Source of the DNA: Nonomuraea jabiensis
Lineage (GTDB): Bacteria > Actinomycetota > Actinomycetes > Streptosporangiales > Streptosporangiaceae
Length of the DNA: 64,000 nt
Assembly (NCBI RefSeq): GCF_014204795.1
Contig: NZ_JACHMB010000001.1
Span: 5,344,501-5,408,500 of the forward strand
Direction: 5' to 3'
Part shown: piece after piece, positions 16,851-23,950 of the stretch
Layout: every line of letters begins with the position of its first letter
Position numbering within the stretch: position 1 is the first letter of the stretch
Position numbers and translations under genes: made by a program
The notes under the pieces: model-generated
Told to the model about the DNA's origin: nothing
Database searches by the model: none
Seen by the model: the letters and a program-made list of their open reading frames with translations, nothing else

Positions 16851-18335
16851 TCAGGTGCCGGGGTAGTTGCCGCCGCCGTGTGCCGCGTCCAGGGCGTCGT
16901 AGTCGGGGGTGAAGCCGCGCTTCGGTATCGCGTCCACGAACGCCACGTGGCTCGGTTTCTTGTACGACGCCAGCTGCGTCCTGACGTGGTCGACGAGCTC
17001 GTCCGCCGTGGCGGTGGTGTCGGGCTTGAGGGCGACGACGGCCTTGACCGCCTGGTGCCAGGTGGGGTCCGGGACGCCGATGACGGCGGCGTCGGCCACG
17101 GCCGGGTGGGACTTGAGGACGCGTTCCACCTCGGCCGGGTAGATGTTCTCGGCGCCCGATTTGATCATCCGGAGCTTGGGGCCGATGAAGGTGATGGTGC
17201 CGTCGGGTTCGCGGCGGCCGAGGTCGCCGGTGTGGTGCCAGCCGTACGCGGACTTAGCCGCATTTAAGTCGGGCCGGGCGAAATATCCGGAAAAGAGGGT
17301 CTTGCCGCGGGCGCAGATCTCGCCCACCTCGCCGGGCGGCAGCTCGGTCCCGTCCGGGGCCAGGATGCGTACCTGGACCAGCGGAGAAGGACGCCCCGCG
17401 AAACCCGAGCCCCCATCCGCCAGCCCGAGGAACGTGAGCATCCCGCCGACCTCGGTCTGCCCGTACCCGCCCATCTTGGACCGGCACCACGGAGAGCCGT
17501 CCACCGTGATCATGCTGTCCCACTCGGCCGAGTGGGAGACGAACCGCAGCGACGACAGGTCGTACTTGCCCCCGGCGTTCGCGGCCGTCACCGCGTCGAT
17601 CATCGGCCCGAACAGGAACGCCTGCGTCACCCGTTCGGCGTCGATCAGGCGGCAGACCTCCTCGGCGTCGAAGGCGGGGGTGAACACGTTCGTGCCGCCG
17701 ATCTGGAACGTGGCCAGGCAGAACATCATCGTGCCCACGTGGAAGAGCGGGCCGTTGTTGAGGAAAGTGAAGCCGGGCTCCATCTGGCGTACGACGAGGA
17801 GCGAGGCGCTGTGGGCGACCAGGGCGGCGCTGCTGAGCAGGGCCGCGTTCGGGCGTCCGTCGAAGGCGGCGGTGTAGAGGGCGAGGACCGGCTCGCCGTC
17901 GTCCACCTGCGGGAAGTCCCTCGGGGATCCGCTCGCCACCAGCCGCTCGTACTCGTCCCCGGCCCGCACCCACGTGCTCTCGGACACGGCCGTCGTGGCG
18001 TCCGAAGGCTCCCATACGACGACCTTGGGGGTCAGATCGGACAGTACGAACCGCAGCTCGTCCTCCGACTGCCGCCAGTTGGCCGGGCAGAGGATCGCGC
18101 CCAGGCGCGAGCAGGCCAGCAGCAGCTCCAGTACGGCGTGGGAGTTCTGGCCGAGCCACACCACCCGCTCCCCGGCCGCCACACCTCGCCCCGCCAGGGC
18201 GTCGGCCAGCCGGGTCACCCGGGCGTCGAGCTCGGGGTACGTACGCCGTACATCCCCGTCCACCACCGCCGTGACCTGGGGACGGCTGCGGGCGTGATCG
18301 GCGAGGAGGTCCGACAGGGACAGGCTGTGGATCAT
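16851..18335 (-). CDS. Acyl-CoA synthetase with altered P-loop
   Basis: A 494-residue ANL-family ligase. The C-terminal core is normal: G-G-Y-G-Q-T-E, G-W-H-H-T-G-D-L-G, K-S-G-A-E-N-I-Y-P-A-E-V-E. The usual nucleotide loop T-S-G-T-T-G-x-P-K is replaced by Y-T-A-A-F-D-G-R-P-N-A-A, a change I know from an actinobacterial fatty-acid ligase subgroup. The C-terminal catalytic Lys region is also altered (I-P-K-R-G-F). It may be a slow or specialised ligase. Eighteen bases separate it from the upstream luciferase-like gene, so the two form one operon. ATG at 18335 opens with MIHSLSLSDLLADHA, matching the family. Confidence 0.88.
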   Translation of the reverse strand: MIHSLSLSDLLADHARSRPQVTAVVDGDVRRTYPELDARVTRLADALAGRGVAAGERVVWLGQNSHAVLELLLACSRLGAILCPANWRQSEDELRFVLSDLTPKVVVWEPSDATTAVSESTWVRAGDEYERLVASGSPRDFPQVDDGEPVLALYTAAFDGRPNAALLSSAALVAHSASLLVVRQMEPGFTFLNNGPLFHVGTMMFCLATFQIGGTNVFTPAFDAEEVCRLIDAERVTQAFLFGPMIDAVTAANAGGKYDLSSLRFVSHSAEWDSMITVDGSPWCRSKMGGYGQTEVGGMLTFLGLADGGSGFAGRPSPLVQVRILAPDGTELPPGEVGEICARGKTLFSGYFARPDLNAAKSAYGWHHTGDLGRREPDGTITFIGPKLRMIKSGAENIYPAEVERVLKSHPAVADAAVIGVPDPTWHQAVKAVVALKPDTTATADELVDHVRTQLASYKKPSHVAFVDAIPKRGFTPDYDALDAAHGGGNYPGT

Positions 18336-18352
18336 CTGAGCCTCCCGAGGGG

Positions 18353-19408
18353 TTACCGGAACGCGGGCATGACTTCGGCGGCGAAGAAACGCATGATCCG
18401 CTTCATGTCCTCCAGCGGCATCGGGCGGGTGCTGCCGAAGTCGCACAGGAGGTTCGAGAAGCCGGAGTCGCGCAGGAGGGAGATCTGCTCGATGGCCCGC
18501 GCCGGGTCCCCGATCACGTCGAGTTGCTCCCACCGGAAGTCGGTCGACAGCGTGCCGCCCTTGAGGTAGCGGTCCTGGTAGTACTCGAAGCCCTGCGCGG
18601 CCCGGCCGGTCTTCGGGTCGATGGGGGCGCTGCGCTCGTTGAAGATCCGCGAGCGGTCGAACGACGCCTCGAACCGCGCCTGGTCCTCGCGGGCCTGTTC
18701 CAGCGTGGGGGCCACGTACACGCTGCGCGCCACCACCAGCTCCGCGCCCTCGGGGTGGCCCGCCTGCGCGGCCGTCTCCCGCCAGGTCTCCGCCGCCTTG
18801 ACGACCTTGCGGAACGGCGCCGCCGGGTCGGCGAGAATGGGCAGCCCGCGCTCGGCGTACATGGTCACGGTCTCGGGGGAGACGGCCGCCACGTGCATCG
18901 GCGGGTGCGGCGACTGCAGCGGCCTCGGGACGAGGCTCACCTCGGAGCCGGTCTTGTAGAACTTCCCCTCATGCTGGTACGACTCCTGCGTCCAGAGCCC
19001 GACGATGACCTCCAGCGCCTCGTTGAACCGGTCGCGCGCCTCCGCCAGGTCGATCCCGAACCCCTCGAACTCGAAGCTCTGATACCCCCGCCCGATCCCC
19101 AGGTCCAGCCGCCCTCCGGAGAGCACGTCCACCATCGCGGCCTCCTCGGCCACGTGAACCGGGTTGTGCAGGGGCAGCACCACGATGCCCGTGCCGAGCC
19201 GGATGCGGGAGGTGCGGGCGGCGGCGTGGGCCAGCATCGTGAACAGGTTGGGGACGACGCCGTAGTCCCGGAAGTGGTGCTCGGCCAGCCGTACCCCGTC
19301 GAACCCCAGCTCCTCGGCCAGCTCGACGAGCTCCAGATGGTAGTCATAGACGTCCTTGAAGCTGTGGCCGTCGAAGCGGTGGAAGAGGTGGAAGGTCGAG
19401 AACTTCAT
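18353..19408 (-). CDS. LLM-class flavin-dependent oxidoreductase
   Basis: A 351-residue luciferase-like TIM barrel. Segments F-D-G-V-R-L-A-E-H-H-F, R-I-R-L-G-T-G-I-V-V-L-P-L-H-N-P-V, L-S-G-G-R-L-D-L-G-I-G-R-G-Y and H-V-A-A-V-S-P-E are diagnostic. It resembles flavin-dependent monooxygenases more than F420 enzymes. AGAGGT stands upstream of the ATG. First gene of a two-gene operon with the altered acyl-CoA synthetase, under the perfect palindrome at 19436. Confidence 0.9.
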   Translation of the reverse strand: MKFSTFHLFHRFDGHSFKDVYDYHLELVELAEELGFDGVRLAEHHFRDYGVVPNLFTMLAHAAARTSRIRLGTGIVVLPLHNPVHVAEEAAMVDVLSGGRLDLGIGRGYQSFEFEGFGIDLAEARDRFNEALEVIVGLWTQESYQHEGKFYKTGSEVSLVPRPLQSPHPPMHVAAVSPETVTMYAERGLPILADPAAPFRKVVKAAETWRETAAQAGHPEGAELVVARSVYVAPTLEQAREDQARFEASFDRSRIFNERSAPIDPKTGRAAQGFEYYQDRYLKGGTLSTDFRWEQLDVIGDPARAIEQISLLRDSGFSNLLCDFGSTRPMPLEDMKRIMRFFAAEVMPAFR

Positions 19409-19435
19409 GCGGCGACCTCTCGGCAGGCAACTAAA

Positions 19436-19451
19436 CCAAGCGCTCGCTTGG
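19436..19451. promoter_or_regulatory. Reference TetR-type operator, perfect palindrome
   Basis: CCAAGCGCTCGCTTGG has perfect 7-bp arms around a 2-bp centre. It lies 27 bp upstream of the luciferase-like gene. It is the cleanest copy of a motif repeated at 9345, 11270, 13862 and, more weakly, 38099 and 32101. Actinobacterial acyl-CoA/steroid TetR repressors such as KstR2 recognise related CAAG...CTTG elements. Confidence 0.7.
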
Positions 19452-19814
19452 GAGCGTACCACGCCGGCCAGGAACGCCCCAGGGCCCGGGAGAAACGCAT
19501 GACCTTCCACGAAGGCGGCGCTTCGCGCCAAGGGGCTCCAGACAGCGCCTCCCAGGAGGGACTCCGCCCCCCTTCGACCCCCCGAAACCCCCGCTCGCTT
19601 CGCTCGCCAGCCCCCACCCCTTACTCGATTACCGGCCTGACCTGCTGGAGCTTCGCTCGCCACAGACCGCCCGTTGCGTGGTTACCGGATGGGCTCGCTG
19701 GAGCCCTCTCCCGCCCGCGAGAGGACGGTCGGCCTGCGGATCGGTGCGGCAGGCCTATGCGAGGCGACCGAAGGCGTGGAGCGGTGATGCCGGCGGGACC
19801 GCGGTCGTGGGCGT
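19452..19814. other. Gene-poor interval
   Basis: No coding frame with family resemblance. It contains short GC hairpins with TTC loops, for example GGCGC-TTC-GCGCC near 19517, and GCTCGCTTCGCTCGCC near 19592. Similar sequence recurs at 53100-53290. It may be decayed DNA next to the rearranged zone. Confidence 0.5.
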
Positions 19815-20150
19815 CTACGCCTCTGTAAGGGCGTAGAGCAGGGCGTTCATGCTGGTCCCGCTGACGAGGTCACGCTTGTCGATCAGACGGCGGATGTCCG
19901 TGAGCGGCACCCACTCGATGCGTTCGGACTCCCACGCCTCGGTAGGCGGGCCGATGTACCGGGCGCTGTCGGCGCGGAAGATGTGATGCTCGGAGTCGGA
20001 GATGCCGCTGGTGGGCTGTGTGTAAAGCAACGGACGCAAGGGACCGGGCCGCCAGCCGGTCTCTTCCTCGACCTCCCGGGCAGCGGCCGCGATCGGCTCC
20101 TCACCGTCGTCGACCTTGCCGATGGGGAGTTCGACGAGGCGCTCGGATGA
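19815..20150 (-). pseudogene. Nudix hydrolase, 5'-truncated
   Basis: The frame ending at 19815 holds a complete Nudix box, G-K-V-D-D-G-E...R-E-V-E-E-E-T-G-W, followed by GPLRPLLYTQPTSGISDSE and S-E-R-I-E-W-V-P-L, as in ADP-ribose pyrophosphatase-type enzymes. Upstream of V-E-L-P-I-G-K the homology stops and the frame meets a stop without a usable start, so about the first 40-60 residues are missing. The DNA immediately upstream belongs to a phosphotransferase gene in another frame. The Nudix gene was therefore cut and joined there. Confidence 0.75.
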
Positions 20151-20347
20151 GGACCGGGGCCGCCGGTCGCGTCGATCCGCTGCAGCGCGCTCACGAACCC
20201 GGCCAGTTCCTCCGTGGTCTCATCTGGCAGCCACCAGTAGACCGACCAGGGGAACGGGTAGACCTCCCCGGGCTCGCCCTTCGCGAGCGGCTCGGAGATC
20301 GGCAGCGGCAGGTGCGGGGCGAGCCGCGGCAGCCATTCGTGCTCGCG
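20151..20347 (-). pseudogene. Aminoglycoside-phosphotransferase-like gene, middle fragment
   Basis: Read leftwards from 20345, one frame gives DREHEWLPRLAPHLPLPISE, then P-L-A-K-G-E-P-G-E, Y-P-F-P-W-S-V-Y-W-W-L and FVSALQRIDATGG. This is the N-lobe/hinge of an APH-family kinase. It has no start and no C-terminal catalytic half (no H-x-D loop). The first 38 bp are repeated in the other fragment at 23566-23603, so the two pieces were once one gene. Confidence 0.75.
20310..20347. repeat. 38-bp direct repeat, left copy
   Basis: Identical over 38 bp to 23566-23603, beginning AGGTGCGGGG and ending GTGCTCGCG. It encodes the H-E-W-L-P-R-L-A-P-H-L part of the phosphotransferase and marks the breakpoint of the 3.2-kb block. 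Confidence 0.85.
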
Positions 20348-20447
20348 GTCGTAAGCGCCGTGCGCGGCGCCGCCGGACCGGCGGCGCCGCGCTGGGGCAG
20401 ATCACCGACGCCCTGTTCGAGACGGGCGGTCAGTACCGCCGCAACGT

Positions 20448-20774
20448 CTAGCAGTAGCTGGCGCCATTGAACTTGCGCGGCGCCTTGGGCACGGTGCTGG
20501 AGATGGTCTGGCCGGGGTCGACGGTGAAGCAGCGGCCGTCGGCCCCGTACGACCAGTCGATGCGGTAACGCATCCGGCGGCCGCAGTCGTTGCGGGCGTA
20601 GCCGGTCTTCTTGACCCAGCCGCTCTTCTGCCAGATGGCGACGCAGGCGGGGGTGTTGCCCTGTGCCTTTGCGGCTTCGGCGACGGCGCTGGTCGGGGCG
20701 GCCGTCAGCATGGCGATGGAGGCCGCGCCGCCGATGGCCAGGGCGCTGAGCGACTTGCGAAGCTTGATGTTCAT
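20448..20774 (-). CDS. Small secreted four-cysteine protein
   Basis: A 108-residue exported protein: basic start MNIKLRKS, hydrophobic core AIGGAASIAMLTAA, and A-x-A sites (S-A-V-A-E-A-A) around 30-35. The mature part has four Cys (44, 64, 82, 108), the last being the C-terminal residue. The Cys spacing (20, 18, 26) and the segment D-G-R-C-F-T-V-D-P-G-Q resemble the tendamistat-type alpha-amylase inhibitors (E-G-L-C-Y-A-V-A-P-G-Q). The inhibitory W-R-Y triplet is absent. The fold assignment is tentative and the target unknown. 239 bases upstream carry no clear gene. Confidence 0.7.
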   Translation of the reverse strand: MNIKLRKSLSALAIGGAASIAMLTAAPTSAVAEAAKAQGNTPACVAIWQKSGWVKKTGYARNDCGRRMRYRIDWSYGADGRCFTVDPGQTISSTVPKAPRKFNGASYC

Positions 20775-21013
20775 CGTCGTCTTCCTCTCGTGTGTTGTGG
20801 CTGATGAGAGGAAGGTAGGTGCGGCAGTGTTGAGCCCATGTTGAGGATTCGTCGAGGCGGATGCCCGGGCACGTGACGGCCCGTACGGTCAGTACCTCGC
20901 GCGCCGGCCCATCGCGCTCACGCCGCAGCTCGGCCATGCGGGCATGACCGGCGCCCAAGAGAGGACCGTCGGGTACGTCGACGACGTGCCGGCCGCCGGA
21001 TTCGTCCCGCACG

Positions 21014-21499
21014 TCACCGCGAGGTCAGGGTGAGGCTCCAGGCGAGCAGCCCGAACGCGGCGGTGGAGGTGACCACCCGGACGAGGTTCCAGCCGATCCA
21101 CCGGGCCTCGTCGAACCGCTCGCGTACGGCCGCCACGTCGATGCGCGCGGGGTCGCCAGCGTTCTTGATCATGTCGTTGAGCGGCACGTTCACGGCGATC
21201 GTGATGACCACCGCGACCGCATAGAGGATCAGCGCGGCCACGATCCAGGGCAGGGCCCGCTGCCCGATGTGGGTGAACGCGGCCAAGGCGGTGAAGATCA
21301 GGGCGCCGAAGAAGCAGAGGCCGATGAACCACACGTTCATGATCGCGCGGTCGGTCGCCTGGAACGCTGCCACGAATGTCCGATCGTCGGTCCGCCCGAG
21401 ACCGGGCATGATCGTATGCGCGTACAGGGCGAACGCCCCTGCCGCCAGGCCCATCGCCAGCGTGGCGGCCATCAGGGTGGTGACGCGAAGAGTTTCCAT
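21014..21499 (-). CDS. DUF1772 (anthrone-oxygenase-like) membrane protein
   Basis: A 161-residue protein with four hydrophobic helices (about 8-28, 52-75, 83-103, 136-156). The pattern N-V-P-L-N-D-M-I and F-D-E-A-R-W-I-G-W-N-L-V-R is typical of DUF1772. Some relatives are anthrone oxygenases in aromatic polyketide pathways; most are uncharacterised. GAGGAG lies 6 nt before the ATG. Follows the NmrA-like gene by 11 bases, so the two form an operon. Confidence 0.85.
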   Translation of the reverse strand: METLRVTTLMAATLAMGLAAGAFALYAHTIMPGLGRTDDRTFVAAFQATDRAIMNVWFIGLCFFGALIFTALAAFTHIGQRALPWIVAALILYAVAVVITIAVNVPLNDMIKNAGDPARIDVAAVRERFDEARWIGWNLVRVVTSTAAFGLLAWSLTLTSR

Positions 21500-21510
21500 G
21501 ATCGTTCTCC

Positions 21511-22338
21511 TCAGGAGTTCCAGATACCGGTGGACGCCGTCTCGCGGGCGTAGTCGTCGAAGTCGCGGGGCTCCCGGCCCAGGGCGCGCTGGACGCCGTC
21601 CCCGAGGTGGGCGTTGCGGCCGTCGAGCACGGTGGTCAGTACGTACATGATCAGTTCGGCCAGCTCGGCGGGGACCTGCTCGACCGCCAGCGCCGCCGCG
21701 TACGCCTCCTCGGAGACCCGCGTGAAGGCGAGGTCGCGACCGCTCGCGCGCCCGATCGCCGCCACCGCCTGCTCGAACGTCAGCAGCCGCGGCCCGGTCA
21801 GCTCGTAGATCTCCCCGGCGTGGCGATCGGAGGTGAGCGCGGCGGACGCCACGTCGGCGATGTCCTCGACGTCGACGAACGGCTCGCCCACCGGCCCCAC
21901 CGGGAGCGCCACGCGGCCGGTGCGTACGGCGTCGAGCAGGTAGTTCTCGCTGAAGTTCTGGTTGAACCAGGCACAGCGGACCACCGTCCACTCCGCCCCC
22001 GAAGCCGCGACCGCCTTCTCGGCCAGCCGCGCCTCCTCCTCGCCACGGCCCGAGAGCAGGACCAGGCGGCGTACGCCGATCGAGACGGCCAGGTCGGAGA
22101 AGGCGGCCACCGCGTCGGCGGAGCCGGGCAGGGCCAGGTCCGGGTAGTAGGAGACGTACGCGGCGGTGACGCCTTCGAGCGCGTGCTCCCAGCTGTTGCG
22201 ATTCGCCCAGTCGAAGGGGACGCCGCCCGACCGGGTGCCGATCCGCACCGGTACGTCACCTCTGGTGAGCCGCTCGGTGATCCTGCGTCCGGTCTTGCCG
22301 GTACCGCCGGTGACCAGGGTCAATGTCGTGTTTCGCAT
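21511..22338 (-). CDS. NmrA-like NAD(P)-binding protein
   Basis: A 275-residue atypical SDR beginning TLTLVTGGTGKTGRRITERL, with the Rossmann motif T-G-G-T-G-K-T-G, R-L-V-L-L-S-G-R-G and F-N-Q-N-F. There is no Y-x-x-x-K. Relatives act as quinone reductases, redox sensors or ergot-alkaloid-type enzymes. First gene of the operon with the DUF1772 protein; divergent from a LysR gene across a 71-bp gap. Confidence 0.88.
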   Translation of the reverse strand: MRNTTLTLVTGGTGKTGRRITERLTRGDVPVRIGTRSGGVPFDWANRNSWEHALEGVTAAYVSYYPDLALPGSADAVAAFSDLAVSIGVRRLVLLSGRGEEEARLAEKAVAASGAEWTVVRCAWFNQNFSENYLLDAVRTGRVALPVGPVGEPFVDVEDIADVASAALTSDRHAGEIYELTGPRLLTFEQAVAAIGRASGRDLAFTRVSEEAYAAALAVEQVPAELAELIMYVLTTVLDGRNAHLGDGVQRALGREPRDFDDYARETASTGIWNS

Positions 22339-22386
22339 GCCTTTACGATCTCGGCCGCGAGGCCCGGCAACAACGAGCGGATCGGC

Positions 22387-22396
22387 AACGATCGTT
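22387..22396. promoter_or_regulatory. Candidate operator between NmrA-like and LysR genes
   Basis: AACGATCGTT is a perfect 10-bp palindrome in the 71-bp divergent gap, 14 bp from the LysR start. The location suits LysR control of itself and the leftward operon. Confidence 0.45.
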
Positions 22397-22409
22397 AACC
22401 TGGGTATTT

Positions 22410-23303
22410 ATGGAACGCCGTGACCTCGAGATCTTTCTGATCCTCGCCGAGGAGCTGCACTTCGGCCGTACCGCCGAGCGCCTGCACGTCTCGACCGCCA
22501 TGGTCAGCCAGACGATCAAGAGCATCGAGCGGCGCATCGGCGTACCGCTGTTCGAGCGGACCAGCCGGCGGGTCGCGCTCACCCCCGTCGGGCGCCGCCT
22601 GGAGGAGGACGTACGGCCGGCGTTCCTGCAGATCGAGGAGGGCATCGCCCGGGCCGTGGCGGCGGGCAGGGGCGTCACCGGGACGCTGCGCGTGGGCTTC
22701 GTCGGCACGGCGATCGGCCAGTTCGTCATAGGGGTCGCCGACCGGTTCTCGGCGCGCCACCCCGAATGCGAGGTGCGGATCATCGAGAACCGGTACGCCG
22801 ACGGCACGTCACAGCTGCACGCCGACGAGATCGACCTTCTGCTGGCCGGTGCGCCGTCCCTGGAGGACGACCTCGCCGAGAGCCCCGTGCTGTTCCGTGA
22901 ATCGCCGGTGCTGGCCGTCTCCGCGCGCCACCCCTTCGCCAGGCGCGAGTCCGTGGCGATGGCGGACCTCACCCGCGACCAGGTGCTCATGCCGCGCTCG
23001 CTCAGCCAGGAGGTGGACGAGCTCGTCGTGCCACCGCTCGAAGGGCTGCGCCGCGGGCCGTCGTTCAGCACGATCCAGGAGATGCTCGCGCTGATCGGAG
23101 CGGGTAAGGGCGTCTTCCCCGTGCCCGCGCACGCCGTCCACTACGACTCGCGGCCGGACGTCGCCTATGTGCCCATCCGCGACGGGCAGCCGTTCGCGTG
23201 GCGGCTCATCTGGCGCGCCACGGCGGAGTCGGCCCGCATCCGCGCCTTCGTCCAGGCGGCCGAGGACGCCGTCAAGGACGACCCCAGCCCCCTGATCCCC
23301 TGA
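22410..23303 (+). CDS. LysR-family transcriptional regulator
   Basis: A 297-residue LysR. It has the winged-helix start MERRDLEIFLILAEELHFGR followed by T-A-M-V-S-Q-T-I-K-S-I-E-R-R-I-G-V-P-L-F, then a periplasmic-binding-protein-like effector domain. Likely controls the divergent NmrA/DUF1772 operon. The ATG at 22410 gives the standard N-terminus. The LysR gene and its operon lie wholly within the 3.2-kb block bounded by the 38-bp repeats. Confidence 0.92.
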   Translation: MERRDLEIFLILAEELHFGRTAERLHVSTAMVSQTIKSIERRIGVPLFERTSRRVALTPVGRRLEEDVRPAFLQIEEGIARAVAAGRGVTGTLRVGFVGTAIGQFVIGVADRFSARHPECEVRIIENRYADGTSQLHADEIDLLLAGAPSLEDDLAESPVLFRESPVLAVSARHPFARRESVAMADLTRDQVLMPRSLSQEVDELVVPPLEGLRRGPSFSTIQEMLALIGAGKGVFPVPAHAVHYDSRPDVAYVPIRDGQPFAWRLIWRATAESARIRAFVQAAEDAVKDDPSPLIP

Positions 23304-23565
23304 CCGCGGCACGGGCGGCCTCGAACAGCAGCCGGCTCGGCAGCCCGCATTTCAGCTGGGTGTTTCGCCACGCTCCTGCGCGGAGCCGGATGACCCTTGG
23401 AATCCGCTTTGAGGCTGACGAGGTCTTGGTGTGCGGCTTGTTCGGGGGGAGTGTTCCGCCCGTCGAATACGGGAGCTCCTGCACACCCCGTTGTTCCCGC
23501 GATGACTGCATCGCTCGGGCCCCGCCCACCCCGGAGTACTCCCACGCCCTCGTCGACCTCGCTCC

Positions 23566-23603
23566 AGGTGCGGGGCGAGCCGCGGCAGCCATTCGTGCTC
23601 GCG
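23566..23603. repeat. 38-bp direct repeat, right copy
   Basis: Identical to 20310-20347. The 262 bases between the LysR stop and this repeat (23304-23565) show no recognisable gene. Confidence 0.85.
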
Positions 23604-23802
23604 ATCCACCTGCCCGACCCACCGGGGATAGCGCGGCAATCGTACGGACATGTCCGTGCCGAGCCGGAACGTCGCGTTGTCCATCCCGGATCGCGGCACG
23701 GCGGAGAGAGGCAGACCGGCCCACTGGGGGAACTGCGCCTCCAGTAGGCGGCGGACAAGGGCCTCATCGATCAGCAGGGTGGTCGGGGTCGAGCGTTGGC
23801 AC
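23566..23802 (-). pseudogene. Aminoglycoside-phosphotransferase-like gene, N-terminal fragment
   Basis: Reading leftwards, a GTG at 23802 preceded by AAGGAG begins M-P-T-L-D-P-D. A one-base shift within the next codons leads into LLIDEALVRRLLEAQFPQWA, then SGMDNATFRLGTDMSVRLPR and H-E-W-L-P-R-L-A-P-H-L, the N-lobe of an APH-type kinase. Beyond 23566 similarity is lost. The continuation lies 3.2 kb away at 20347. The original gene followed the MFS gene. Confidence 0.75.
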
Positions 23803-23950
23803 GGACGTCTCCTTCTGAGGAGAGCGGTGCGATCAGCAGGTGGCCGGGGTCAGGCGTCGACACGGACGTCTCCTTCTGAGGAGAGCGGTGCGATCAGCAG
23901 GTGGCCGGGGTCAGGCGTCGACACGGACGTCTCCTTCTGCGGGAGAGGTG
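23768..23950. repeat. 61-bp tandem repeat, three units
   Basis: Units start at 23768 (diverged), 23830 and 23891; the last two are almost identical. On the minus strand each unit contains AAGGAGACGTCC followed by GTG and the first codons of the phosphotransferase. The outermost unit supplies the last codons of the MFS gene (D-V-R-V-D-A-stop). The start region of the broken gene has thus been triplicated. Confidence 0.85.

Noticed and set aside
20840..21012. Short open stretch on the plus strand (Q-Y-L-A-R-R-P-I-A-L-T-P ... V-T-A-R-S-G stop)
   Set aside because: Looks protein-like in composition but has no start and matches no family I recognise; could be a remnant, too weak to list as a gene.
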